Counted from the stretch's first letter, positions 1-13,232 are shown. The stretch is 64,000 nucleotides of DNA from CAVSIS01 sp963814875 (GCA_963814875.1 CAWFFJ010000041.1:111334-175333), one strand, 5' to 3'. The notes: generated by a model not told the origin, from the letters alone. Translations and numbers: made by a program.

Positions 1-494
1 GCACGGTGATGGCGGGGATGGGCCACGCGATCATGGGGATCGGCGAGGCGTCCGGCGAGCACCGTGCTGTCGAGGCCGCACAGCAGGCGATCGCGTCGCC
101 GCTGCTCGAGGAGACCTCGATCGACGGTGCCCGCGGACTGCTGATCAACATCACCGGCGGCGAAGAGCTGACCCTCAACGAGGTCAACGAGGCGGCCGAG
201 ATCATCACCGAGGGAGTCGACCCGCAGGCGCAGATCCTGTTCGGGGCGGTCGTCGACCCGGCGATGGGTGACGGCCTCAAGGTGACCGTGATCGCCACCG
301 GGTTCGCCACCGCCCATGAGGGCGCCCAGCTCCCGGTCGGTCAGCCGCAGCTCAAGCCGGCGCCGGAGCCGGAGCGCAAGCCCGGCGCGCGCTCGACCCG
401 CTTCTTCGTCCCCGGAGGACCGAACGCCGAGTATGGGGTGAACATCACCGACGAGTACGAGATCCCCGCGATCCTGCGCAAGCAGATCGACTGA
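1..494 (+). CDS. ftsZ: Cell division protein FtsZ, C-terminal part (5' end outside the window)
   Basis: The reading frame is open from the window edge and gives about 163 residues. They match the end of the tubulin-like C-terminal domain of FtsZ (DGARGLLINITGGEELTL, then VDPQAQILFGAVVDP). A Pro/Glu/Lys-rich linker follows, and the protein ends in the short conserved peptide EYEIPAILRKQID, the tail that in FtsZ proteins binds membrane tethers such as FtsA. FtsZ is the GTPase that polymerises into the division ring. The GTP-binding half lies upstream of the window. A strong GC hairpin follows the stop codon, so this is probably the end of a division gene cluster. Confidence 0.95.
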   Translation, partial: TVMAGMGHAIMGIGEASGEHRAVEAAQQAIASPLLEETSIDGARGLLINITGGEELTLNEVNEAAEIITEGVDPQAQILFGAVVDPAMGDGLKVTVIATGFATAHEGAQLPVGQPQLKPAPEPERKPGARSTRFFVPGGPNAEYGVNITDEYEIPAILRKQID

Positions 495-553
495 GCCCCA
501 CCGCCCCCGCAGCTGCGACCCGTCGTTCGCCACCTCCCGACGGCGGGCTCGGC

Positions 554-588
554 GGCGGGGGCGCGTTTTCGGCTTTCGCGCCCCCGCC
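554..588 (+). terminator. Hairpin downstream of ftsZ
   Basis: A perfect 12-bp GC-rich stem (554-565 with 577-588) closes an 11-nt T-rich loop about 60 bp after the ftsZ stop. No T-run follows, so it is terminator-like rather than a textbook intrinsic terminator. Confidence 0.6.
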
Positions 589-691
589 CGGGACGCCAGC
601 GGCCTGCGGGCTTGTCGCGCGCGCCCGAGTCGGTGGATTCCTCGAGAGCTCCACGTTGACAACCACCTTGGCACCCCCTCGGCGTGACGCC

Positions 692-709
692 GTGAGGAAT
701 GCAGGCTAG
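692..709. repeat. Solo end of the 176-bp inverted-repeat family
   Basis: The 18 bases GTGAGGAATGCAGGCTAG match the right-hand end of the elements at 33980-34156, 56401-56576 and 62134-62308. No left partner is recognisable about 176 bp upstream. The sequence ends 9 bp before the tadA start codon and may form part of its leader. Confidence 0.45.
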
Positions 710-718
710 GCTCAGGCC

Positions 719-1198
719 ATGCAACCGGACTGGGTGTTCGACGACGCAGACCGTACGGCGATGGCGGCGGCCCTGGCCGAAGCCCGTGCAGCCGCCGAGC
801 GCGATGAGGTTCCGGTCGGCGCGGTGGTGGTCGCGGACGGACGCATCGTCGCCCGGGCCGGCAATCGGCGCCACGGCGACCACGACCCGGCCGGGCATGC
901 CGAGCTGATCGCGCTGCGCGCCGCAGCCGCACTGCGCGGCGACTGGCGCCTCGACGGGTGCTCGCTCTACGTCACCCTCGAGCCATGCCCGATGTGCGTG
1001 ACCGCATGCCGCCAGGCTCGTCTCGACCTCGTGGTCTGGGGCGCACCGGATCCGGTCGCCGGAGCGTGCGGCTCGGTCATCGATCTCGCGGAGGATCCCC
1101 GGCTCGGTCCGCCGCTCGCGACCCGCGGAGGGCTGGCGGCCGAGACCAGCCGCGTCCTCCTCGCCGGGTTCTTTGCCAAGCGGCGCAACTCGTCGTAA
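719..1198 (+). CDS. tadA: tRNA-specific adenosine deaminase TadA
   Basis: This zinc deaminase of 159 residues converts the wobble adenosine of tRNA-Arg(ACG) to inosine. The active-site signatures are present: GHAEL (His60, catalytic Glu62) and EPCPMC (zinc ligands Cys90 and Cys93). The length is normal for TadA. The gene stands on the plus strand directly upstream of two tRNA-Ser genes and the SRP RNA, a translation-related neighbourhood. The solo repeat end at 692-709 lies just before the start codon. Confidence 0.93.
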   Translation: MQPDWVFDDADRTAMAAALAEARAAAERDEVPVGAVVVADGRIVARAGNRRHGDHDPAGHAELIALRAAAALRGDWRLDGCSLYVTLEPCPMCVTACRQARLDLVVWGAPDPVAGACGSVIDLAEDPRLGPPLATRGGLAAETSRVLLAGFFAKRRNSS

Positions 1199-1215
1199 AA
1201 TGCGACCCCCGTCGC

Positions 1216-1306
<91 letters not shown>

Positions 1307-1328
1307 GTTCTTTCCCAGCCAGACGTCC

Positions 1329-1418
<90 letters not shown>

Positions 1419-1431
1419 GCTCGACGCTCCC

Positions 1432-1558
1432 GGAGCCCACCGTGGAGCCCGGGCCCTGTGCATCGACGTCCTCCGAACCGTGTCAGGCCCGGAAGGGAGC
1501 AGCACTTAGGGGGAGCCGGCGAGTGCCGCAGGTTGCCTGGGCTCCATGGTGGGCTCCT
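1432..1558 (+). ncRNA. ffs: Signal recognition particle RNA (4.5S type)
   Basis: The conserved SRP apical domain is clear: GTCAGGCCCGGAAGGGAGCA around 1482-1501 carries the GGAA-type tetraloop and the Ffh-binding symmetric and asymmetric loops. The flanks form a continuous stem of about 23 bp, 1432-1454 with 1536-1558, with only wobble imperfections. The RNA binds Ffh and targets nascent membrane proteins. The ends are set from the stem and could be a few bases shorter. Confidence 0.9.
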
Positions 1559-1772
1559 GCCATCCCGACCCGTCGCCGGCGAGGCGTTGTGAGCGCAGGC
1601 GGGCTTTCGATCCAAGGGGCACTGAGGGGGCCGGCCGGTCCTGAGAGGAGCGAGCCGGGGGAAAACTCGATTCTGCGCTGATCACCCCGAGGTGTGAAGA
1701 CACCACTGAATGCTCCACATCGACGGCCGCAGTAGACGCCTGGCGAACACTGCAGGCTACAATCGCGACGTT

Positions 1773-2669
1773 GTGCCGCACAGGGTCTCCCGGACCGCCG
1801 ACCTGGTTCTCGCCCATCTCCCGCTGCCCGTTCGCGGCGAGCTGACCGACGAGCAGTTTGCCGGTGTGCGCCGACTGCGCATGGCGCGCCGGCTCGCCGG
1901 CCGGCGCATGCGGGACGTCTCGTGCTGGCTGGTCGGCGATACGGTGATCGACACCGGGCTCGGTCTGCTTGCACCGCGGGTTGTCGAGCTCGCTCGGCTG
2001 GCAGGAGTGCGCCGCGCGATCCTCACCCACCACCATGAGGACCACGCCGGCTGCGCCCACGCACTTGCCATGGCCGGCGTCCAGGTGCACGCTTCTGACG
2101 CGACGGCGAGGCTGGTTGCCCGTCGTCTGCCGATCCGCCCCTATCAGCACGTGGTCTGGGGCGTTGCTCGGCCCGTCGTGGCACGGACCCTGGGCAGCGA
2201 GACCGCGGTTGGACCGCACCGATCCCTGGTCCTGCCGGCGCCCGGACACGCCATCGACCAGGTGGTTCTCTGGATCCCCGAGCGGGGATGGCTGTTCTCC
2301 GGCGATGTCTTCATCGCGGAACGCGTGAAGGCCTTCCGGCGCGACGAGGACTTTGCCGCAACGGTGGTGACCCTGGAGAGTCTCGCGCGGCTCGACGTCG
2401 GCGTCCTGTTCTGTGCCCACCGCCCCCAGATCTCCGGCGGTCGCGAGGCTCTCCGGCGCAAGGCCGAATGGCTACGGGAGTTCGAAGGGCTGGTGCACGA
2501 GCTCGTCGGCCGCGGCGCTCCCGAGAGGGAGATCGTGCGCCGGCTGCGGCTGCCCGGCACCCGCGGCCTCGCGGCGGTCACCCTCGGCGACGTCTCGACG
2601 GGTAACATGGTGCGCTCGATCCTGGGCGGTCCAACCCCCCGCCGCGAGGTCATCGCCGCGCTCCGCTGA
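1773..2669 (+). CDS. Metallo-beta-lactamase-fold hydrolase
   Basis: The protein of about 298 residues belongs to the MBL superfamily. It carries THHHEDH, the HxHxDH zinc motif (about residues 86-91), a later GHAIDQV histidine and FSGDVFI, the usual aspartate motif. The substrate cannot be read from the sequence; relatives include glyoxalase II-like and quorum-quenching hydrolases. I chose the GTG at 1773. An ATG in frame at 1710 would add 21 residues that look non-coding. It is followed by convergent gatD. The 214 bp between the SRP RNA and this start hold no gene I can see. Confidence 0.8.
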   Translation: MPHRVSRTADLVLAHLPLPVRGELTDEQFAGVRRLRMARRLAGRRMRDVSCWLVGDTVIDTGLGLLAPRVVELARLAGVRRAILTHHHEDHAGCAHALAMAGVQVHASDATARLVARRLPIRPYQHVVWGVARPVVARTLGSETAVGPHRSLVLPAPGHAIDQVVLWIPERGWLFSGDVFIAERVKAFRRDEDFAATVVTLESLARLDVGVLFCAHRPQISGGREALRRKAEWLREFEGLVHELVGRGAPEREIVRRLRLPGTRGLAAVTLGDVSTGNMVRSILGGPTPRREVIAALR

Positions 2670-2676
2670 CCTTCTT

Positions 2677-2731
2677 ACGGCAAGCGCTTCAGGGTGCCGA
2701 GTCACTGGTCTGCAGACCTGTGGTTTGCCGT
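2677..2731. terminator. Inverted repeat between convergent genes
   Basis: ACGGCAA at 2677-2683 pairs with TTGCCGT at 2725-2731, and a GGTCTGCAGACC palindrome lies inside. It separates the plus-strand MBL gene from convergent gatD. The segment AGGGTGCCGAG at about 2691-2701 resembles the inner part of the 176-bp repeat family, so this may be a decayed copy. Confidence 0.35.
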
Positions 2732-2812
2732 GGCGAGGGCGGCTCCGGCGTGGGAAGGAAGAGGAATCCAGTCGAATGCACCGGATGACACGTCCCCGGG
2801 TCCGCCGACACC

Positions 2813-4198
2813 TCACTTCCAGTGCGCTGTGATCCACTCCTCGGTCTCGGGCAGCCCCCCCTGGAGGATGAGGTAGCCGTTGTGCGGCTCGCGCTCGGTG
2901 ATCTCGTGGTTGACCGGCGCCCGCATCATCTCCATCACCCGAGTGTGGTCATTGGTATGGCCGAGCACCCAGCCGAGCTTCATGAGCGCGGTCTCGGGGA
3001 GCATGTTGTCGAGCGGAACCACCCCGAGGTCGAGCAGGTCACGACCGGTGTCGTATACGTACATCTGGGCGTAGCCCCACAGCGTCTGGACCGTCATGAC
3101 GACGTGCACACCGGCGGCAACGGCCCGCCTCAGCGCCGGGTAGAGCGGCTTGTTGACGTGGCCCAGGCCCGTCCCTGCGATAACGATCCCCCGGTAGCCC
3201 TTTTCGACCAGGGCGTCGACCAGGTCCGCCTTCATCCCGGGGTAGTAGTAGAGGATCGTGACCCGGTCGTCGTAAGCAGCGTCCACGCGCACCTCTCGCG
3301 ACGGATCGCGGTGGCGATAGTCGGTGGTCAGCGGGCGGATGCCGTCCCGGCTGACCATCGCCAGCGGGATGTCTCCGACCGTACGGAAGGTCGACCGGTA
3401 GGATGAGTGCATCTTGCGGCAGCGGGTGCCACGATGGAGGAGAGCATAACGGTCTGATGTGGGGCCGAACATGCAGATCTGGATCTCGGCAATGTCACCC
3501 ACGGCGGCCGCACTGACGGCGTGAATGAGGTTGAGGGCGGCGTCGGACGACGGTCGATCGGACGAGCGCTGGCTGCCGACCAGGACGATCGGGACCGGAG
3601 GATCCTGGACCATGAAGCTGAGCACCGCGGCGGTATGTCCCATCGTGTCGGTGCCGTGACCGATCACGATGCCGTCGGCGCCGGCCGATATCTCGTCGCC
3701 GACCGCGGCCGCCAGCGTAGCGTACTCGGGCCACGACATGTTCTCCGAGAACACGCCGAAGAGCTTCTTCGTTGTCAGGTTGCAGAGATCGGCGAGCTCA
3801 GGCACAGCGCCGTAGAGCTCGCCCGGGGTGAAGGCCGGGATCACCGCGCCGGTACGGTAGTCGAGCCGGGAGGCGATCGTGCCGCCAGTTCCGAGGAGCG
3901 TGACCGACGGCAGATCGGGTCGACGGGGAAACTCCTTCTCCGGGATCTTGTAGACGGCCTCCTTGTAGCCGACCTCCTCGATCGTCGCAACGCGCTCGAT
4001 GTGGACGCCCACGTTGTAGCCGTTCTTGAGCTTGAGTACGAGGTGAACGTCGTCCGAGGTTTCGCTGCGCGGCAGGATCACACCCTCGAACACGCTCCCC
4101 GCCGAGTTGGTCAGGCGGACATCGCTCCACACCCGCACGCCCCACTCGCGGAGGCGCTCCCGTGCGAGGCCCCGATAGCCTTTGAGTGGATCGCTCAT
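2813..4198 (-). CDS. gatD: Glutamyl-tRNA(Gln) amidotransferase subunit D (archaeal type)
   Basis: GatD is the asparaginase-like subunit that releases ammonia from Gln or Asn for transamidation of Glu-tRNA(Gln). The 461-residue protein has the family layout: an N-terminal small-barrel extension (about residues 1-95) absent from plain asparaginases, then an asparaginase domain with TGGTIAS (nucleophile Thr near residue 107) and GHGTDTMGHTA (Thr183-Asp184). The start ATG overlaps the gatE stop by 4 bp (ATGA), so the two are probably translationally coupled. GatD with GatE is known to me as an archaeal enzyme, while bacteria usually use GatCAB. A plain asparaginase is excluded by the N-terminal domain and the GatE neighbour. 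Confidence 0.9.
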   Translation of the reverse strand: MSDPLKGYRGLARERLREWGVRVWSDVRLTNSAGSVFEGVILPRSETSDDVHLVLKLKNGYNVGVHIERVATIEEVGYKEAVYKIPEKEFPRRPDLPSVTLLGTGGTIASRLDYRTGAVIPAFTPGELYGAVPELADLCNLTTKKLFGVFSENMSWPEYATLAAAVGDEISAGADGIVIGHGTDTMGHTAAVLSFMVQDPPVPIVLVGSQRSSDRPSSDAALNLIHAVSAAAVGDIAEIQICMFGPTSDRYALLHRGTRCRKMHSSYRSTFRTVGDIPLAMVSRDGIRPLTTDYRHRDPSREVRVDAAYDDRVTILYYYPGMKADLVDALVEKGYRGIVIAGTGLGHVNKPLYPALRRAVAAGVHVVMTVQTLWGYAQMYVYDTGRDLLDLGVVPLDNMLPETALMKLGWVLGHTNDHTRVMEMMRAPVNHEITEREPHNGYLILQGGLPETEEWITAHWK

Positions 4199-6159
4199 CG
4201 GTCGGCCTCCAGATGCCGGTCGAGCTCGGCCGCGACCTCCGCGGCCGGGACCCGGCCACGTAGCTCACTCAACGCGCGCCCGAGCAGAAATCGGCGGCGC
4301 TGGTCGAGGGTCCCGTCGCCGTGGTCGGGGTGCGCGGTGCGGACCAGCTCCGCCACACGTTGCTGCCACCCGTCTGCCGGCTCGTCGAGGCCCGCGGCGG
4401 CCAGGCTCTCGCGGACCGGACGTCCGGGGTCCGCGGCCATGGTCTCGATCACCCGCCGCCAGGCCTGCCAGAGCACGGCTCGGCTCTCCGCGTGGTCGAA
4501 AAGCTCCTGCCATCGCTCGGGGGGAATCGCATCGACCGCAACGCGAGCGCGGCGCAGGCCCTTGACCCGCTCACCGAAGAGGAAGCACGCTCTCCTGAGC
4601 CTGGCGGCTCGGCTGTCGGCCACCAGGTCGACCAACCTCGCCGCACCGCGGCGCACGAGGTAGTGGATCGTCGGGCTTCCGACCCCGGCCGCCGCGTACC
4701 GCGTTTCGCGTTCCCACGGCGGCGGCGGCAGACCCTGCCGCAGGCGGCCGACGCGCTCTCGTGTCACCGCCTGTGGTGGGCTGTCGGTATCCGGGTACAT
4801 GCGGTCCGGGCCCGGGAGAATGCGCTCGAAATCGGTTGACCCATCCTCGAACGGTTGCCGGGTCTCGTTGGGGATGCCGTCGATCGCGTCGACGTAGCGC
4901 AGACGGATCTCGGCCGCTGCCGTAACGGTGTCGTCGCGCGGCCCCCACACCATCACCAGTGCGTCCTCCGGCCCGCACCTCATCCGGCGCTTGATCCGCT
5001 TCATCTCCTGCACTGCACCCGCGTAGTCGGGCCAGCGCTCGCTCGACAGCAGGATCGGCTGCTGGTCGAGACCCGCGATCACCCGCACCCGCCCGGCCAG
5101 CTCGTGGGCAAAGTCGTGGTCGGGCTGCGTCGGCCACGACAGCGTACCCGCGAGGCCACACAGGCGCACCGCGCGGACACAGAAGGGCCCCGCCCCGAGC
5201 TCGAACCCGGGTCTCCGGCCGTTCTCGGCGACGAAACGTTCCCAGGATGACGTCCGGAGCATCTCCAGCGCCGAGCCCGCGACCAACTCGGTGACGTCGT
5301 CATGCTCGACGACGAGGTCCTCCGGGCGAGATACACCTCGCCGGTGAAGCTCTTCCCGCAGGCGCAGGAGGTTCACCTGGCGGACGGCCTCGCCGTGGAC
5401 GAGACGGCGCGCCCACGAGGCTTTCGGGACGCCCTTGATCTCAACCCGTCGTCCGCCGCGGACCGACACGTTCACGTCCTGCCGGCTGGCGCCAATCCCG
5501 ACGCGGACATGGCCAGTGGACCTGCACACACGCCCGATCAGGAGGATCGCCTCCTCGACCTCTTCGGGCGTTCGCAGGTCCGGTGCCGTCACGGTTTCGA
5601 TCAGGGGCATCCCCAGGCGATCGGTGCGCCAGACGATCAGGTGACCGCGGTCCGACACCTCGCGGCACGAGTCCTCCTCGACCGTGACCTGGGTGATCGT
5701 GATCTCACGGTCGCGAAACGGCAGTCTGCCCTCGACACCGACGATGGCCGTGCGCTGGAAACCGGTCGGGATCGATCCGTCGAGGTACTGTTTGCGGGCA
5801 ATGTGGACTTCGTCCACGATGTCGCAGCCGAGCATGAGGCACTGCTCGATGGCAACGTCGATCGCCTGCTCGTTGACCAGAAAGGGCGGCGTGTCGTCCA
5901 TTTCATAGGTGCAGACATTGGACTGGTGGAGAAGGTAGACGATGTTCTTCTTGGTCTTGAACTCCATCAGTGCGGTGCCGTCGTAGGAGCCCAGCTCTGA
6001 GAGCGTTGGCCGCATGTGACGCAGGACCGACCCGTCGTGGGTCCGGGTGTAGAGGCCGGCCGGACAGTGGCAGAACATCTTGCGTTCGGTGAGCAGTTGC
6101 TGGTGGACCTCAAGGCCGGCGATCAGGCCCACCTCCGCGTAGTCAACCGTCTCTCCCAC
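4195..6159 (-). CDS. gatE: Glutamyl-tRNA(Gln) amidotransferase subunit E (archaeal type)
   Basis: GatE binds Glu-tRNA(Gln), phosphorylates the glutamyl moiety and aminates it with ammonia from GatD. The 654 residues fit GatE (about 620-650) rather than GatB (about 480). The GatB/E catalytic fold starts with AGLEVHQQLLTERKMFCHCP, and the AspRS-like insertion and a YqeY-like helical tail occupy the second half. The N-terminus is compact, and the start has a GAGG-like site upstream on the minus strand. The gene lies just downstream of the rrn terminator, ahead of gatD. GatE acts on tRNA-Gln only, so the asnS gene at 38749 fits. Confidence 0.9.
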   Translation of the reverse strand: MGETVDYAEVGLIAGLEVHQQLLTERKMFCHCPAGLYTRTHDGSVLRHMRPTLSELGSYDGTALMEFKTKKNIVYLLHQSNVCTYEMDDTPPFLVNEQAIDVAIEQCLMLGCDIVDEVHIARKQYLDGSIPTGFQRTAIVGVEGRLPFRDREITITQVTVEEDSCREVSDRGHLIVWRTDRLGMPLIETVTAPDLRTPEEVEEAILLIGRVCRSTGHVRVGIGASRQDVNVSVRGGRRVEIKGVPKASWARRLVHGEAVRQVNLLRLREELHRRGVSRPEDLVVEHDDVTELVAGSALEMLRTSSWERFVAENGRRPGFELGAGPFCVRAVRLCGLAGTLSWPTQPDHDFAHELAGRVRVIAGLDQQPILLSSERWPDYAGAVQEMKRIKRRMRCGPEDALVMVWGPRDDTVTAAAEIRLRYVDAIDGIPNETRQPFEDGSTDFERILPGPDRMYPDTDSPPQAVTRERVGRLRQGLPPPPWERETRYAAAGVGSPTIHYLVRRGAARLVDLVADSRAARLRRACFLFGERVKGLRRARVAVDAIPPERWQELFDHAESRAVLWQAWRRVIETMAADPGRPVRESLAAAGLDEPADGWQQRVAELVRTAHPDHGDGTLDQRRRFLLGRALSELRGRVPAAEVAAELDRHLEADR

Positions 6160-6231
6160 TGCACGTCCTCCGAACCCGGCGCGGGTCGAGCGATGCTAGC
6201 AGATGCGATTCGCCGCTGCGAATCGCAAAGG

Positions 6232-6260
6232 AAAACGCCCCGCTTTCGCGGGGCGTTTTG
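6232..6260 (-). terminator. rrn operon terminator
   Basis: AACGCCCCGC and GCGGGGCGTT form a perfect stem around a TTTC loop, flanked by A and T runs. It lies just past the 3' end of the 5S gene on the minus strand. Confidence 0.85.
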
Positions 6261-6271
6261 CAGTATGACTT

Positions 6272-6386
6272 CCCGGCGGCGACCTACTCTCCCACACCAT
6301 AACGGCGCAGTACCATCGGCCCTGAGGAGCTTAGCTTCCGAGTTCGGAATGGGATCGGGCGTTTCCCCCTCGGTATGACCACCGGA
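6272..6386 (-). rRNA. rrf: 5S ribosomal RNA
   Basis: About 115 nt. The terminal helix pairs CCGGTGGT at the 5' end (near 6385) with GCCGCCGG at the 3' end (near 6273). The conserved internal sequence CCGAACTCGGAAG is visible on the minus strand. It is the last gene of the rrn operon. Confidence 0.95.
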
Positions 6387-6446
6387 AAAAATTCACAACC
6401 AAAACCGAGTCTTCTCCAGCTCGCAACCTGAAAACAAGCAGACGTG

Positions 6447-9457
<3,011 letters not shown>

Positions 9458-9575
9458 CACAATGCTTGAGTTTTCAGCTTGCTAACTGTGGATGACTCAG
9501 TTTCGGTTGTCAAAGACCATGCAAGATCCCGAAGAATCTCGTCAGGTCGTACCTCACGAGATGCTTCGGAAGGAC

Positions 9576-9651
<76 letters not shown>

Positions 9652-9675
9652 GAAGGCGCCTGCGCAACTCCTGAG

Positions 9676-9752
<77 letters not shown>

Positions 9753-9770
9753 TTCAAAGAACCCACTTGA

Positions 9771-9794
9771 GGCTCTTTGAAAACCGGATCGAGG
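9771..9794 (-). other. 16S rRNA processing stem, 3' arm
   Basis: These 24 bases are complementary at 23 of 24 positions to 11513-11536 in the leader. The pair encloses the 16S gene and would form the long double-stranded stem cut by RNase III during 16S maturation. Confidence 0.85.
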
Positions 9795-9849
9795 GCCAAC
9801 GGGTCGACCTCGTCTGCAGCCACCGTCATCCGGTAGCTCGCATCCGTTA

Positions 9850-11408
<1,559 letters not shown>

Positions 11409-11512
11409 GCTTTCGCTCGCGACCCGAGGGTCGCGTTCAGCTGAGAGTCTTTTCACACACTTCACACAGGTCCGTCGCCTCAGGCTATGAGGAGACGGAG
11501 GTCCGTTGGTTT

Positions 11513-11536
11513 CCTCGATCCAGTTTTCAAAGAGCC
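11513..11536 (-). other. 16S rRNA processing stem, 5' arm
   Basis: Leader partner of the arm at 9771-9794. Another hairpin, CGCGACC/GGTCGCG around 11415-11433, lies between it and the mature 16S 5' end. Confidence 0.85.
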
Positions 11537-11557
11537 TCTTCCCGTGTCGGGCTTATT

Positions 11558-11586
11558 ATCCTAAGCGCGTCGGCCGTGCTTGTCAA
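11558..11586 (-). promoter_or_regulatory. rrn promoter, proximal (sigma-70 type)
   Basis: On the minus strand TTGACA (11586-11581) is followed after exactly 17 bp by TAGGAT (11563-11558), 5/6 or better matches to consensus, about 150 bp upstream of the 16S 5' end. Confidence 0.75.
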
Positions 11587-11645
11587 GAGCCCGGCGCCAC
11601 CCCGTCCCGTCTCTTCCGTCGCGCCCCCACCGCTGTGGGACCGCA

Positions 11646-11674
11646 AAGATACGGAAGGCTCGCTCGCCTGTCAA
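11646..11674 (-). promoter_or_regulatory. rrn promoter, distal (sigma-70 type)
   Basis: TTGACA (11674-11669) and TATCTT (11651-11646) on the minus strand are separated by 17 bp. An A-rich stretch (AAAAAAGTTT, about 11684-11693) just upstream could act as an UP element. With the proximal promoter this makes a tandem rrn pair. Confidence 0.7.
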
Positions 11675-11808
11675 CCCCCTACCGGCAAACTTTTTTGGGC
11701 GTTTCGCGACGAGCCGCCATCGTCGCGCCGGGTCGCCTGGACAAGTCGCTGACGGGAAGACGCTTGACCTTGGGGTGTGCGACACCGCCCCGGCGTTTCT
11801 GGAGAAAT

Positions 11809-12069
11809 AAAAAAGGCCCGGGGGGGGAGTCCCAAGGCAAGGAAGGTATGTCTTGGATGGATCTCTCGACAGGATGGAGGGCGCCTCGTTGAGAGCTCCG
11901 GAACCCCTCCCCCGAGTTCTCGTTTTCAAGTGCATAGGGTGATGCCCGGAGGCATCACCACGAGGGAACCGGAAGCTTGTCCACCTTGCAGATCTAGCTT
12001 CGGGTTGGAACCCCTCCGTCACAATCCCTCAACTGAGGGGATTTCGAGTCCAAACAGGAACGATTCCTG
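11809..12069 (-). ncRNA. Candidate structured RNA upstream of the rrn promoters (unidentified)
   Basis: No convincing reading frame lies between the distal rrn promoter and purN. On the minus strand the block has CAGGAA-CGA-TTCCTG ends (12055-12069), a CCCTCA/TGAGGG hairpin (12026-12039) and a perfect 9-bp stem closed by a TCCG loop (11938-11959). The 11-mer GGAGGGGTTCC occurs twice (complements at 11900-11910 and 12007-12017), each able to pair with GGGACTCCCCCC near the end. A run of six T's follows at 11814-11809. I looked for RNase P RNA, tmRNA and 6S signatures and found none. It may be an unknown small RNA or just a leader. Confidence 0.35.
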
Positions 12070-12100
12070 ATGGTCTGTTCATTTGGCCCTGCTCTTCAGC

Positions 12101-12222
12101 GTCAGCTTTGTCTTGGGAGGCCGCACCTGGTCAGCTGGACGCCGCTCGTTGCGGCGTTATGACCGGCTGTCCCAATCAGCCACTCCGCGCGGTGGTCGCC
12201 CAACTTCCTTCCGAAAGCTGAC
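12101..12222. repeat. Multi-branched palindromic element 3' of purN
   Basis: GTCAGCTTT (12101-12109) and AAAGCTGAC (12214-12222) are perfect inverted arms. Nested inside are TGGGA/TCCCA (12114-12118 with 12170-12174), GGTCA/TGACC (12129-12133 with 12160-12164), GACGCCGC/GCGGCGTT (12138-12145 with 12151-12158) and CCAC/GTGG (12180-12183 with 12192-12195). The whole would fold as a two-armed branched structure just past the purN stop codon. Confidence 0.5.
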
Positions 12223-12251
12223 CGGGCCGTTCAGCGGGACCACGACGGTGC

Positions 12252-12869
12252 TCAGTCCGAGAACACCACCCGCCGGTCCGCAACCCGCCACGGCCGGGTC
12301 AGGAGCTCGCGCAGTGCGTCGGGGTAGGCCCGATGCTCTTCGACGAGGATTCGCGCGGCGAGGGACTCCACACCATCGTCATCCGCGACGGCAACCGCCC
12401 GCTGAACGACGATCGGACCGTGATCCAGCTCCGCGTCCACGAGGTGGACCGTGCACCCGGAGATCCGTGCCCCCCAGTTCCAGGCTTGATGCTGCGCGTC
12501 GAGGCCCGGAAAGGCGGGCAGGAGGGACGGATGGATGTTGAGGATCCTGTTGGGAAAGGCGTCGATAAAGGTGCGCGACAGAAGCCGCATGTAGCCCGCG
12601 AGGCAGACCCACTCAACCTCGGCCTCGCGAAGAGCAGTGACGACTGCAAGATCGTGCGCCTCCCGGCTGGTGTGAGTCTTGTGGGAGAGGACAACGGTTG
12701 GAATACCGGCGCCTCTCGCCCAGGTCAGTCCCGCGGCGTCGTGTCGGTTCGACAGCACCAGCGCCACCTCAGCGGGCACGGTCCCTTCACGGCAGGCGGA
12801 GACGATCGCCTGCATGTTGCTCCCCCGGCCCGAGATCAAGATGCCCAGTGTGGTCGGCTCCTGGCTCAT
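12252..12869 (-). CDS. purN: Phosphoribosylglycinamide formyltransferase
   Basis: PurN transfers a formyl group from 10-formyl-THF to GAR, the third step of purine synthesis. The 205-residue protein has the expected length and signatures: ILISGRGSNMQAI at the N-terminus, ILNIHPSLLPAFPG with the catalytic His, and GCTVHLVDAELDHGPIVVQR with the catalytic Asp. I use the ATG at 12869; upstream in-frame sequence is non-coding repeat. It is isolated from other pur genes and lies about 0.6 kb upstream of the rrn promoters on the same strand. Confidence 0.95.
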   Translation of the reverse strand: MSQEPTTLGILISGRGSNMQAIVSACREGTVPAEVALVLSNRHDAAGLTWARGAGIPTVVLSHKTHTSREAHDLAVVTALREAEVEWVCLAGYMRLLSRTFIDAFPNRILNIHPSLLPAFPGLDAQHQAWNWGARISGCTVHLVDAELDHGPIVVQRAVAVADDDGVESLAARILVEEHRAYPDALRELLTRPWRVADRRVVFSD

Positions 12870-13232
12870 GCCGGGAATTCTACTGCGAATCTCGGGAAGG
12901 CCCGACATGGGTCCCCCCGGGATTCGCACGCACGCCTCTGCGAGGCGTGACGATTGGAAGGGGCCTCGCAGAGCTTGGCAGTGGGCTCGCTGAGACCGTG
13001 GCGGGGAAGTCCCTGCTCCCGGGCCCGAGAGCTCGCCAGGGCCAGACCTTGGAGTCAGGCGGGAATGGACGTGGCAGCCCTCGATCCAGAGATCTCGGCA
13101 GGCAACGCAGCGAGACGAGCGCGGCGTCGTGAGCTGTGGTGTCCTCGCCGTGCGCACGCCCCATCCACCACCCCCCAGCGAAGCAGGGACTGCGGCCCTG
13201 AGTTCGAACTCTCTCATCGCCGCGCCCCAGAT
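12870..13232. other. Intergenic stretch with an inverted repeat and decayed repeat sequence
   Basis: No gene seen. An 11-bp perfect inverted repeat, CTCTGCGAGGC (12936-12946) with GCCTCGCAGAG (12963-12973), could be a terminator after tRNA-Phe. Further on, GTGAGCTGTGGTG near 13128-13140 is identical to a segment of the 56401-56576 element, which suggests an older, decayed copy of that family next to the copy at 13233. Confidence 0.5.

Noticed and set aside
11561..12022. Minus-strand frame across the rrn promoter region
   Set aside because: Low-complexity translation and it covers two clear promoters.
12101..12222. Cobalamin or other riboswitch
   Set aside because: It lies 3' of purN and lacks conserved riboswitch core motifs.
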